A stretch of DNA of 64,000 bases from Acinetobacter piscicola (GTDB lineage Bacteria; Pseudomonadota; Gammaproteobacteria; Pseudomonadales; Moraxellaceae), in the NCBI RefSeq assembly GCF_002233755.1, contig NZ_NIFO01000006.1, forward strand, positions 62,001 through 126,000, in the 5' to 3' direction. Shown here piece by piece: positions 1 through 8,757 of the stretch. The translations under genes were made by a program, and so were the position numbers. Within the stretch, counting starts at the first letter, position 1. Each line of letters starts with the position of its first letter. The notes under the pieces are model-generated. The model was not told the DNA's origin. It saw only the letters and a list, made by a program, of their open reading frames with translations, and searched no databases.

Positions 1-1
1 T

Positions 2-295
2 TTACCAGAATCAGGTGTAATTTGGACACGGAAAGTCACCATTGTTTGGTGCATTTTTTTTGTGATGAATGCTTTGGTTGCTCTGTATAGTGTGTTGTTT
101 GCACCTATGCGGTTTTGGGTGATTTATAATGGTTTTATTTCCTATGTATTGATGGGAATTTTATTATTGGGCGAATTTATTTTACGTAAACGTCAACAGC
201 GTATAAACCAGCATGTGACCATGTCAGATCAGATTGATCCAAGTCCGAATGATTCAAGTAAGACTCATTTAAAAAAGAGTGATTTAAAGAAATGA
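2..295 (+). CDS. COG4648-type membrane protein of the aryl-polyene cluster, C-terminal part
   Basis: The frame is open from the left edge of the window, so only the C-terminal 97 or so residues are present and the true start lies upstream. The visible part begins with a Trp/Arg-rich stretch (VIWTRKVTIVWCIFF), followed by two hydrophobic segments and a charged cytoplasmic tail rich in Lys, Ser and Asp. This matches the small integral membrane protein (COG4648) that sits just before the AMP ligase in aryl-polyene clusters; its role there is not established. The stop overlaps the start of the ligase (ATGA at 292-295), showing translational coupling. The assignment rests on position plus the TR-x-VTxVW pattern. 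Confidence 0.7.
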   Translation, partial: LPESGVIWTRKVTIVWCIFFVMNALVALYSVLFAPMRFWVIYNGFISYVLMGILLLGEFILRKRQQRINQHVTMSDQIDPSPNDSSKTHLKKSDLKK

Positions 296-2013
296 TAGCG
301 TGTCATTTTCAAATGCATATTTTTACGCAAAATATTTTGTGTATTCAAGACGATCTGAGCCAAATCCGTTTTGTCGATTTTTGGCAGGATGTGTGTGAGC
401 AAGCGTCATTGATGTACAGATTAGATGCAGAGCAATACGCACTTTGGGAAAATGACAGTTATGAGTTTTTAGTTTTATTTTTTGCAGCATTATTAGCAGA
501 AAAACAGGTGTTGATTGCACCGAATCGAGTCAAAGATCTTGAATCTGAATTGGCAGAACAAGGAATTTATTTTCTTGAGCGCCAACCAAGCATTGTTCAA
601 AATATTCCAAAAATGTTTGAACTTTCAGTTCTAAATTTAGATGAGAATTTTTTAACACAGGCGCAAGTTTATTTTTATACCTCAGGTTCAACAGGGCAAC
701 CCAAAAAAATCCCACGTACATTGCGTCAATTACTCAATGAAGTACAAGGTTTAAATCAAAGTTTTGATTTAGCCGAGTCTATTATTGCGATTGCCACAGT
801 GAGTCATCAGCATATTTATGGTTTGTTATTTAAATTGCTGTTACCACTTGCTAGTGGACGTAGTTTTTACAATCCACAGTTGGCTTTTCCAGAAAATGTT
901 GTAGAAGCGCAGCGTAAGCTTGCACGATTGCAACAAGCTAATTATGTGGTTTCTAGTCCAGCTTTATTGAAACGTTGGACCAATGATGTGATTTTGGAAA
1001 ATTGCCAGTGCATCTATTCTTCAGGTGGGAAATTAGATGCGGGTGTACGAGCAGGGTTAAATCGTCCGATTATAGAAGTCTTGGGGAGTTCTGAAACAGG
1101 TGGGATTGCTCATCGAAATCAAGATGATGCATTATGGTTACCCTTTGCTAATGTTGATATTCAAGTCACTGAAAATGAAGAACTAGGTGTTCAGACGAAT
1201 CATGCATTTAGTGAAGATTGGATCTTTACGGGTGATCGTGTAGAACTGGTAGAAGCTTTAAATCCAAAAAGTGCATTTAAACTTTTAGGACGTTTAGACA
1301 GGATTATAAAATTAGAAGAAAAGCGTCTGAGTTTAGATGCGATAGAACATAAGATTTTAAGTTTAAATGAAATTGTAGATTGTCATGTATTACTCATAGA
1401 GCATGAACATCGACAAATTTTAACTTGCATTGCTGTATTAAATGAAAATGCTCAATCGATCTTAGTTCAAGGTAATAAAGCAAGTTTTGTAACGCATTTA
1501 AAAAAACAATTAAAAGATAAATTGGAAAGTATTGCCATTCCAAGGCAGTGGCGCTTTTTGTCGAAATTACCTAGAAATACCCAATCCAAATTGAATAAAC
1601 AAGCCATGCAAGATTTGTTTAAGCCCTTGCTTTTACCTATTGTTTTAGAACAGCAAAATATGGCAGATCAGACGGTTTTTCTGTTGGAGTTTCCTCCTGA
1701 ATTGGAGTGTTTTAAAGGGCATTTTCCAAATTTTCCAATTTATCCAGGCGTCGGGCAAATTGGATTTATTCAGCAATTTGCCAAACAGGTTTGGGCTGAT
1801 TTAGCTTGGTGTAATGGTTATGAACAGTTGAAATTTCAAGATTTAATTAAGCCTTATTCAGAAGTGCAACTAACATTACAGAGAAAGTCGCATAAGATTT
1901 ACTTTGAAATGTGTTCAGGTGAGCACAAACTCGCATCAGGACGATTGTTGTTTGAAGTAAATCAACAGGATTCTTTAAATCATCAGGTTGTGACTGGGGT
2001 GATGCATGTCTGA
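292..2013 (+). CDS. AMP-dependent ligase fused to a C-terminal hot-dog dehydratase (aryl-polyene starter activation; ApeH-ApeI fusion)
   Basis: Residues 1 to about 440 form an adenylation domain with the phosphate-binding loop YTSGSTGQPKK at 129-139, an SSETGG turn, the TGDR motif and the C-terminal LGRLDRIIKLEEKR hinge. Such ligases load an aryl acid (coumarate- or benzoate-like) onto an acyl carrier protein. The last 120 residues are a FabZ/FabA-like hot-dog domain with FKGHFPNFP followed by PGV; the His is residue 477. The residue 14 places further on, where FabZ has its catalytic Glu, is Gly491. In many aryl-polyene clusters these are two genes (ApeH and ApeI by role); here they are one 573-residue protein. 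It overlaps the previous gene by 4 bp and the next by 8 bp. The function is inferred from family and context. Confidence 0.85.
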   Translation: MIACHFQMHIFTQNILCIQDDLSQIRFVDFWQDVCEQASLMYRLDAEQYALWENDSYEFLVLFFAALLAEKQVLIAPNRVKDLESELAEQGIYFLERQPSIVQNIPKMFELSVLNLDENFLTQAQVYFYTSGSTGQPKKIPRTLRQLLNEVQGLNQSFDLAESIIAIATVSHQHIYGLLFKLLLPLASGRSFYNPQLAFPENVVEAQRKLARLQQANYVVSSPALLKRWTNDVILENCQCIYSSGGKLDAGVRAGLNRPIIEVLGSSETGGIAHRNQDDALWLPFANVDIQVTENEELGVQTNHAFSEDWIFTGDRVELVEALNPKSAFKLLGRLDRIIKLEEKRLSLDAIEHKILSLNEIVDCHVLLIEHEHRQILTCIAVLNENAQSILVQGNKASFVTHLKKQLKDKLESIAIPRQWRFLSKLPRNTQSKLNKQAMQDLFKPLLLPIVLEQQNMADQTVFLLEFPPELECFKGHFPNFPIYPGVGQIGFIQQFAKQVWADLAWCNGYEQLKFQDLIKPYSEVQLTLQRKSHKIYFEMCSGEHKLASGRLLFEVNQQDSLNHQVVTGVMHV

Positions 2014-2755
2014 TTATGGATTCATTGTCCCCGTTTATAATCATCCACATTATATTCAGGCTTTAATTGAGTATTTAACGCAATTTGAACTACCGATTAT
2101 TTTAGTCAATGATGGTAGTGATGCAGAATGCACACAGCTTTTACGTGATATTGAAGGTCAGTTTAAACAGATCATTCTCGTTGAACATGCGCAGAACCAA
2201 GGTAAAGGTCAGGCAGTGATTACTGGATTGAAGAAAGCCGTTGAACTAGGCTTGAGCCATGCTTTACAGATTGATTCAGATGGACAGCATGATTGGAATG
2301 ATATTGCAAAATTTATTGATATTTCAAAACAATATCCACATGCCATGATTATTGGTCAACCCGTTTTTGATGAAACAGTTCCGAAAGGTCGCTTGTATGG
2401 ACGTTATGCCACGCATATTTGGGTGTGGATTAACAGTCTATCTTTTGATATTAAAGACAGTATGTGTGGTTTCCGGGTTTATCCATTGGCGGAAACACTG
2501 CCTGTTATTCAAACGGCTAAATTTCAATTGCGTATGGGTTTTGATAGTGAAATCTTAGTGCGCTTAAAATGGGACAATGTTTGCTTTGTGAATGTACCTA
2601 CAAAAGTCATTTACCCCGAGCAAGGTATTTCACATTTTCATGCATGGCGTGACAATTTAGGTATGAGCAAAGCACATTCACGACTTTTTGCAGGAATGTT
2701 GTTACGTTTACCGACTTTACTCAGAAATAAATACAAAGGTTCAGTAGATGACTGA
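2006..2755 (+). CDS. Family 2 glycosyltransferase of the aryl-polyene cluster
   Basis: A 249-residue GT-A-fold glycosyltransferase. The N-terminus has the nucleotide-sugar pattern FIVPVYNHPHYI, then LVNDGSD and the metal-binding stretch QIDSDGQHDWND, as in dolichyl-phosphate-mannose-synthase-like enzymes. No membrane anchor is obvious. It overlaps both neighbours by 8 bp, so it is translationally coupled. In other aryl-polyene clusters a glycosyltransferase is often fused to the acyltransferase that follows; here they are separate genes. It probably attaches the sugar or head group that links the polyene to its lipid; the substrate is not readable from the sequence. Confidence 0.85.
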   Translation: MSDYGFIVPVYNHPHYIQALIEYLTQFELPIILVNDGSDAECTQLLRDIEGQFKQIILVEHAQNQGKGQAVITGLKKAVELGLSHALQIDSDGQHDWNDIAKFIDISKQYPHAMIIGQPVFDETVPKGRLYGRYATHIWVWINSLSFDIKDSMCGFRVYPLAETLPVIQTAKFQLRMGFDSEILVRLKWDNVCFVNVPTKVIYPEQGISHFHAWRDNLGMSKAHSRLFAGMLLRLPTLLRNKYKGSVDD

Positions 2756-3674
2756 ATCGCAATCACCACAGTGGAATCATTTAAAAGAAAAGGGTGGAAT
2801 GCTGCCCTTAATGCTGATGTTGTGGTTTTACCGTTTAGGCGGCAGAGTGTTATGCCGTATTGTCTTGTATTTTGTAATTATGTGGTATTGGTTATTTTCA
2901 AATATTGCTAAGCAAGCTTCATTACAATATTTAAATCAATTGCATCGTTTTGCAGGTGAACAATCACCTTTTCCGCAAGCGCCTACACTTGCAAATAGCT
3001 ATACACATTTCATGCAGTTTGGCGAATGTATTTTAGATAAAATTGAAGGCTGGTTAGGCAATATTCCAGAACAAAAACTGAATTTGCACGGTCATGAACA
3101 TTTCCAAGCGCATTATCAAAAAGGTGCAATTATTCTCGTATCGCACTTTGGAAATATTGAATTATTGCGTGCGATTAAGTCAGAAAATCCACAAAAAATT
3201 AATGTATTGGTTTATCAAAAACATGCAACTAAGTTTAATGATTTTTTGAAAAAAATTAACAGTAATGCAGATGTACATCTGATTTCTGTAGATGAACTGG
3301 GTATTGAAACCGCTGTACTTTTACAAGAGAAACTTGAACAAGGTGAATGGGTCATTTTAGCTGCGGATCGTGTTCCTGTGCAGTCGCAACGTGTACAACG
3401 TGTAAATTTTTTAGGTGAAGAAGCCGATTGGCCTCAAGGTGCTTGGATTTTAGCGAGTTTGTTGAAGGTACCGTTATTGGCTGTATTTTGCTATCGGCAA
3501 AATCAGCAGTTTGATGTGCATATTCATTTGCTTGCGGAAAAGGTTGAATTACCACGTGCTAACCGCTTGATTGCCATGCAGAATTTCACTCGAAAATATG
3601 TGGAAGTGCTAGAGCAGCATTGCATACGTGCACCCTATCAATGGTTTAATTTTTATAATTTTTGGAATAAGTAG
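2748..3674 (+). CDS. LpxL/HtrB-like acyltransferase of the aryl-polyene cluster
   Basis: A 308-residue protein of the lysophospholipid/lipid A acyltransferase family. A membrane segment near residues 35-52 is followed by the catalytic H-x4-E motif HFGNIE (His133, Glu138) and the downstream AADRVPV block, equivalent to the DH/DR-P block of LpxL proteins. It starts 8 bp inside the glycosyltransferase gene and ends exactly where the lyase frame begins. In aryl-polyene pathways this activity is thought to join the polyene or a fatty acyl chain to the glycolipid. It is distinct from the late lipid A acyltransferase encoded at 53383-54246, with which it shares only the family motif. Confidence 0.85.
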   Translation: MTESQSPQWNHLKEKGGMLPLMLMLWFYRLGGRVLCRIVLYFVIMWYWLFSNIAKQASLQYLNQLHRFAGEQSPFPQAPTLANSYTHFMQFGECILDKIEGWLGNIPEQKLNLHGHEHFQAHYQKGAIILVSHFGNIELLRAIKSENPQKINVLVYQKHATKFNDFLKKINSNADVHLISVDELGIETAVLLQEKLEQGEWVILAADRVPVQSQRVQRVNFLGEEADWPQGAWILASLLKVPLLAVFCYRQNQQFDVHIHLLAEKVELPRANRLIAMQNFTRKYVEVLEQHCIRAPYQWFNFYNFWNK

Positions 3675-5240
3675 TTGAAAAATAAAGATATGAAAGTTTT
3701 AGTTGTTGGTGAACAACCTTTAACGATAGAACAAGTTGTTGCAGTGGCTCAGAATCAATGCCAAGTGGCTTTGCCAACATCGCAACAATGGCAAAGTTTG
3801 ATTCAGCGTGGTGCTGATTTTCTAGACCAATTGCTAGAAGAAGAAGGTGTCATTTATGGTGTGACTACTGGATATGGTGACTCATGTTTAGTCGAAATTC
3901 CACCGCATCAAGTACATGAATTACCGTTACATTTATCTCGCTTCCATGGTTGTGGACTAGGACAAAATCTTGATTTGATGACCGCACGTGCTGTGGTAGT
4001 GACACGTTTGTGTTCACTGGCACGTGGTTATTCAGGTGTATCTTTGGTTTTGCTAGAGCGTCTAGTTTGGATGCTCAATGAAAATATTATCCCTGTGATT
4101 CCATCAGAAGGTTCTGTCGGAGCAAGTGGTGATTTAACGCCATTGTCTTATATTGCAGGCGCATTGGTCGGTGAGCGTGATGTTTATCAAAAAGAACAAA
4201 ATAAAATCGTACCGATTGCGCAAGTCTATGCAGAATACCAATTAGATGCTTTAGTGCTCCGTCCGAAAGAGGGGCTAGCACTCATGAACGGCACGGCTGT
4301 AATGACAGCAATTGCTTGTTTAAATTATAAAAAAGCTGAACAAATTTCTCTTGTAAGTACTTTAGTTACTGCAATGAATGTTTTGGCTTTAGAGGGTAAT
4401 CCTAGTCATTTTGATGAAGTTCTATTTGCACAAAAACCACATCTAGGTCAGCAAAATATTGCCGCGCAATTGCGTACTTGGTTGAATAGTGAAGTACAAA
4501 CTGAGCACCAAAGCCCACGTTTGCAAGACCGTTATTCATTACGCTGTGCACCGCATGTGATTGGTGTTTTTGAGGATTCGAAAACGTGGTTACGTCAATT
4601 TATTGAAAATGAATTGAACTCAAGTAATGACAACCCACTGATTGATCCTGTGAATTTAAGAGTTTTGCATGGTGGTCATTTCTATGGTGGGCATATTGCC
4701 CAAGCCATGGACAGTTTAAAAATCATGATTGCTAATATTGCTGATCTAATGGATCGTCAATTGGCACAACTGGTAGACCATAAAATGAATCATGGTTTAC
4801 CACGCAATCTGACGGGTTCGAGCCTTGAACGTTTACCGTTAAATCATGGTTTTAAAGCGGTTCAAATTGGTGTATCTGCATGGACAGCAGAAGCGTTAAA
4901 ACAGACGATCGCTGCTTCAATCTTTTCTCGTTCTACAGAATGTCACAATCAAGACAAAGTGAGTATGGGGACGATTGCGGCACGTGATGCCAGTCGAGTG
5001 ATTTTATTAACAGAACAAGTCATGGCTGCTTTAAGCTGTGCAGCAGTGCAAGCTATTCAACTGAGAGGATTGAGTGAGCAATTGGGAGGCGTATTAACGC
5101 AGTTCCAACACTGGGTGCTTGAAAGCTTCACTTTTGTAGAAGAAGATCGTGCTTTACAACATGATTTACAACGGTTGGTTGATCGTTTTGAGCAGTTTGA
5201 ATTGCTGAATCCAACAGATCAAAGCTTAAAATGGTACTAA
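3675..5240 (+). CDS. MIO-type aromatic amino acid ammonia-lyase (HAL/PAL/TAL family)
   Basis: A 521-residue member of the histidine/phenylalanine/tyrosine ammonia-lyase family. The Ala-Ser-Gly triad that cyclises into the MIO electrophile is at residues 150-152 within GSVGASGDLTPLSY, and YGVTTGYGD marks the N-terminal Tyr loop. The substrate-selectivity pair, in LSRFHGCGLG, reads Phe-His. That matches neither the Ser-His usual for HAL nor the His-Leu known from one TAL type, so the amino acid cannot be read off. In an aryl-polyene cluster the product would be a cinnamate- or coumarate-type starter for the AMP ligase. The frame opens with TTG at 3675 directly after the previous stop; ATG at 3690 is an equally plausible start. 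Confidence 0.87.
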   Translation: MKNKDMKVLVVGEQPLTIEQVVAVAQNQCQVALPTSQQWQSLIQRGADFLDQLLEEEGVIYGVTTGYGDSCLVEIPPHQVHELPLHLSRFHGCGLGQNLDLMTARAVVVTRLCSLARGYSGVSLVLLERLVWMLNENIIPVIPSEGSVGASGDLTPLSYIAGALVGERDVYQKEQNKIVPIAQVYAEYQLDALVLRPKEGLALMNGTAVMTAIACLNYKKAEQISLVSTLVTAMNVLALEGNPSHFDEVLFAQKPHLGQQNIAAQLRTWLNSEVQTEHQSPRLQDRYSLRCAPHVIGVFEDSKTWLRQFIENELNSSNDNPLIDPVNLRVLHGGHFYGGHIAQAMDSLKIMIANIADLMDRQLAQLVDHKMNHGLPRNLTGSSLERLPLNHGFKAVQIGVSAWTAEALKQTIAASIFSRSTECHNQDKVSMGTIAARDASRVILLTEQVMAALSCAAVQAIQLRGLSEQLGGVLTQFQHWVLESFTFVEEDRALQHDLQRLVDRFEQFELLNPTDQSLKWY

Positions 5241-5275
5241 TTGGAAATGGAGCTAGTCTGTAATGGAGCTAAGTT

Positions 5276-5695
5276 ATGCATGCTGATGTAATTATTGAAA
5301 TTCCATTTCATGATGTAGATACCATGAATATTGTTTGGCATGGTCATTATATCAAATACTTTGAAATCGCACGTTGTAAATTATTGGACGAATTTAATTA
5401 TAACTATGTGCAAATGAAAGATTCTGGTTATGCATGGCCAGTGATTGAGAGCTATGTACGTTATGTTCAAGGCATCGAATTTCAACAGAAAATTCGTGTA
5501 CGTGCTATTTTAAAAGAATGGGAAAATCGTTTGAAAATTGAGTATCAAATTTTTGATGCCAATACAGATAAGCGCTTAACCAAAGGATTTACCTCGCAAG
5601 TTGCTGTGAATATTGAAACACGTGAAATGTGCTTTCAGTCGCCACAAGTATTGTTGGATCGTTTAAATGCATGGTCTATGTTTTCAGCGACTTAG
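5276..5695 (+). CDS. 4HBT-family acyl thioesterase (ApeK-like)
   Basis: A 139-residue hot-dog thioesterase of the 4-hydroxybenzoyl-CoA/YbgC type. The signature FHDVDTMNIVWHGHYIKYFE lies at about residues 11-30, with the catalytic-type Asp followed by the His-Gly-His-Tyr turn. It would release acyl groups from carrier protein, either finished polyene or mis-primed chains. It lies 35 bp after the lyase and 24 bp before the LolA-like gene, in the same operon. Family membership is clear; the specific substrate is inferred from the cluster only. Confidence 0.85.
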   Translation: MHADVIIEIPFHDVDTMNIVWHGHYIKYFEIARCKLLDEFNYNYVQMKDSGYAWPVIESYVRYVQGIEFQQKIRVRAILKEWENRLKIEYQIFDANTDKRLTKGFTSQVAVNIETREMCFQSPQVLLDRLNAWSMFSAT

Positions 5696-5719
5696 TCTAA
5701 ATCTTTATAGGAAATGATC

Positions 5720-6442
5720 ATGAAGCAAAATACAACTTCAATGTCTCAACAAACGCAGTCTATTCATTTGACATTGAGTTTAAAGTCGCTTGTATTATCG
5801 AAAGCGATGAAGTCTTTGTGGATGTTCATGAGTCTTGTTTTGAGCATGCTGTTTTGTGTAACTTATGCAAATGCTGCGCAGGCTCAAAATACTCAAGTGG
5901 GACAGATTTTCAAGCAACTCTCAACAACACCAACAGTACGTGCCAATTTTCAACAGCAGAAGAAATTAGCGTCTTTAAATAAAACCTTTGTTTCAAGTGG
6001 AACGGTATTATTTTCTAAACAATATGGCGTTTTGTGGCAAATTCAAAAGCCTGTGCAAGCCAGTTTGATTGTGACACCTCAAAAGTTAGTGCAAAAAACT
6101 CAACGTACTTATAGTCAAATTGAAATTGATAAATCACCTTATGGTTCTGTTGCAACTATGTTTTTACAGTTGATGTCAGGCAATGAAACCGCTTTAGCAA
6201 AAAACTTCAATATTGTGTCTGCAAATTACACACCTACGCAATGGAATGTGACTTTGACACCCAAAAGCAGTTTATTTAAAAAATTATTTGATCGTGTAGA
6301 AGCGCAAGGACAGCGTTATGTAGACCGTATTGTGATTACGGAAAAGGCCAATAATTCGACTGTCATTCAATTTAGTCAGCATAATCCACAACCTATTCAA
6401 CTTATGGCTTCAGAAGATGCACTTTTCAAATTGGCCAAATAG
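5720..6442 (+). CDS. LolA-like periplasmic carrier of the aryl-polyene cluster
   Basis: A secreted protein of about 240 residues resembling outer-membrane lipoprotein carrier LolA (COG2834). After a long N-terminal region a hydrophobic segment (MFMSLVLSMLFCVTYA) ends in an Ala-x-Ala type cleavage site (ANAAQA), then the mature domain begins FKQLSTTPTVRANFQQQKK and continues with the GTVLFSKQYGVLWQIQKP strand typical of the LolA fold. ATG at 5720 is preferred because AGGA lies 7 bp upstream; ATG 5714 is too close to that site, and ATG 5807 would give a conventional short signal peptide. It ends 26 bp inside the exporter gene. The likely job is to ferry the lipidic product across the periplasm. 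Confidence 0.85.
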   Translation: MKQNTTSMSQQTQSIHLTLSLKSLVLSKAMKSLWMFMSLVLSMLFCVTYANAAQAQNTQVGQIFKQLSTTPTVRANFQQQKKLASLNKTFVSSGTVLFSKQYGVLWQIQKPVQASLIVTPQKLVQKTQRTYSQIEIDKSPYGSVATMFLQLMSGNETALAKNFNIVSANYTPTQWNVTLTPKSSLFKKLFDRVEAQGQRYVDRIVITEKANNSTVIQFSQHNPQPIQLMASEDALFKLAK

Positions 6443-8741
6443 ATTTACAGCACTTTGGGTCGCAACTTTATTGTGTGTCGCTTTAAGTTTGGCCTATTCA
6501 TGGTTTAAGCAAGAGATTCACATTCAAACCAATATTTTTGCGTTATTGCCGAAAGAACATCAAGATGTGCAATTAGAGAAAACACAAGAATATGTGAATC
6601 AACAACTCAATAATAAAGTCTTTTTAGTGATTGATGCACCGAGTGATCAAGTGCTCAATCAAGCTACAGATATTCTAAAGCAACAAGTCACGAATTCTCA
6701 GTTGTGGCAGCCGTTAAAACCACAATTGGATACTGAAAAATTTGCACAAACTTTATATCAACATCATGCAGGTTTACTCAGTTCGGAAGATACTGAACTG
6801 TTAAAACAAAAAGATTATGCTGCTTTGACTGAGCAGGCATTATTACAGGTGATGAGTCCGGGTATGCCTGTCACAGCAGATCTACTAAATAAAGATCCAC
6901 TCTTGCTTTTCCCTCGCTTTGCGATGGGCCTGTCCAATCAGAAAACAGATCAAACGATTGATATGGAACAGGGTTTTGCCACCATCCATGATGAGCATGG
7001 AAACTCTCGTTTTTTTAGCTTAGAGCTGACTCAAAGCCCATATAATATTGATTATCAAGAAAGTACAGCAGTTTGGATGCAACAGGTTGATACTGAATTA
7101 GGCAAATTAAACGTCAAAACTCATTGGACTGGAACGCTGCTCTTTTCAAGTTTTGGTACGCAGTCGGCTGAAAAAGAAATTTCAACCATTGGCTTAGGTT
7201 CAAGTCTAGGGGTTTTGCTACTGGTCTGGTTTGGTTTTAGATCATTACGTCCGATGCTCACTGAGTTTATAGCCGTGAGTAGCGGGATATTGGTCGCATT
7301 TACTGTAACACATTGGATTTTTGGCGAAATTCACCTCATGACTTTGGTGTTTGGTGCAAGTTTGGTCGGTGTATGTGTCGATTTTTCTTTTTATTTTATG
7401 GCGTTACAATCTCAGCACCGTAAGACAGATGGTTTTACTATTCTAAAACCTGTTTTACCCAGCCTATTTATGGGTTTGATGACGACTTTGGTGGCTTATG
7501 TATTTTTGACCTTTACGCCATTTCCAGGTTTTCGCCAAATTGCAGTATTTTCAATCGTTGGACTCAGTGCTGCATGGGTTACTAGTATTTTGTTGTTACC
7601 TCGCTTGAAAGCATTGAATGCACAACCTGCGATTCATACGCTACGTTTCATTGGGCTGACACGTCATTATTTTTTACAGCATAATATTTTGCGTTATGCC
7701 GTGATTGTTGTGATTATTTTAGGATCGACCACCAGTTTATATTTCTTAAAAGCCAATGATGATATTCGTAATTTACAGAGTATGGATCAAAAGCTGAAAC
7801 AAGAAGACCGCTATGTTCGTGAGCGTTTTGGTCAGCAACAAAGTAGTGATTATTTTGTCATTCGGGCAGAAAATACGACACAGCTTGAACAACAAGAGCA
7901 GGCATTGTTGTTGAAGTTAAAGCAATTACAGCAACAAGGGGATTTACAGGGTTTTCAAGCGATCGGGCAATCTGTCCCTGCTATTGCAACACAGCAGGAA
8001 AATATCCAGTTATTACAACAAATTCCAGCAACAGAACTAAAAGCTTATGCTGTAGCAATGCAATTGAATGTAGATGATGTCATGGCATGGCAAAAACAAT
8101 TGGTGAATCAGCCTTTGTTGAAACTCAGTTCATTCCAAAATCATCCTTTAGCCTTTTTACAACCGAATCAAAATCAGCGTTTGGTTTTGGTTCAAGGGAT
8201 TCACAATCCTAAAAAAATGCAGCAACTTGAAACAACACAAATTAAACTATTGCAGCCTGTAAGCAGCTTATCTCAATTATTTCAACAGCATCGTATACAA
8301 GCGCAGTATTTACTCCTTTATGCATTGATTGCTTTAGTGATTGGCTTGAGTGTTATTTATGGAATTGGCTCAATCATTGCCTTAATATTACCTGTAAGTT
8401 TAGCTTTACTGAGTACTTTTGCTGTACAGGCATGGTTAGGCGTAGAAATTAACCTATTTAGTATTATGGGAACATTTTTAATTATTGGAATTGGTGTGGA
8501 TTATGCGATTTTTTATCGACATGGACATGACCATCCACAAGTGGTTGGAATGGCATTATTTTTATGTATGATGTCGACTTTACTTGGTTTTGGTTTGCTG
8601 TCGTTTAGTCATACCTACGCCATTCATTGTTTTGGTTTGACCGTTTTATTTGGTGTGATTTTTTCATTTTTGTATGCCACAATTTTTACCAAAGCAGATG
8701 ACCAACACCGTGTTATTTTTCAAAATCAGCAAGATAGCTGA
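6417..8741 (+). CDS. MMPL/RND-type exporter (ApeM-like)
   Basis: A 774-residue membrane protein with the two-fold RND/MMPL layout. It has an N-terminal helix, a large periplasmic loop (about residues 35-245), five helices ending near 390, a second helix and periplasmic loop (about 415-625), and a final bundle of helices. The second-half helix sequence LIIGIGVDYAIFY carries the GVDYAIF pattern of MMPL transporters, matched by GVCVDFSFYF in the first half. It overlaps the LolA-like gene by 26 bp, so the two are coupled. A LolA-like carrier plus an MMPL protein is the standard export pair of aryl-polyene clusters and probably lifts the finished lipid from the inner membrane. Confidence 0.88.
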   Translation: MHFSNWPNRFTALWVATLLCVALSLAYSWFKQEIHIQTNIFALLPKEHQDVQLEKTQEYVNQQLNNKVFLVIDAPSDQVLNQATDILKQQVTNSQLWQPLKPQLDTEKFAQTLYQHHAGLLSSEDTELLKQKDYAALTEQALLQVMSPGMPVTADLLNKDPLLLFPRFAMGLSNQKTDQTIDMEQGFATIHDEHGNSRFFSLELTQSPYNIDYQESTAVWMQQVDTELGKLNVKTHWTGTLLFSSFGTQSAEKEISTIGLGSSLGVLLLVWFGFRSLRPMLTEFIAVSSGILVAFTVTHWIFGEIHLMTLVFGASLVGVCVDFSFYFMALQSQHRKTDGFTILKPVLPSLFMGLMTTLVAYVFLTFTPFPGFRQIAVFSIVGLSAAWVTSILLLPRLKALNAQPAIHTLRFIGLTRHYFLQHNILRYAVIVVIILGSTTSLYFLKANDDIRNLQSMDQKLKQEDRYVRERFGQQQSSDYFVIRAENTTQLEQQEQALLLKLKQLQQQGDLQGFQAIGQSVPAIATQQENIQLLQQIPATELKAYAVAMQLNVDDVMAWQKQLVNQPLLKLSSFQNHPLAFLQPNQNQRLVLVQGIHNPKKMQQLETTQIKLLQPVSSLSQLFQQHRIQAQYLLLYALIALVIGLSVIYGIGSIIALILPVSLALLSTFAVQAWLGVEINLFSIMGTFLIIGIGVDYAIFYRHGHDHPQVVGMALFLCMMSTLLGFGLLSFSHTYAIHCFGLTVLFGVIFSFLYATIFTKADDQHRVIFQNQQDS

Positions 8742-8757
8742 ACACTAAGAGAGAATA

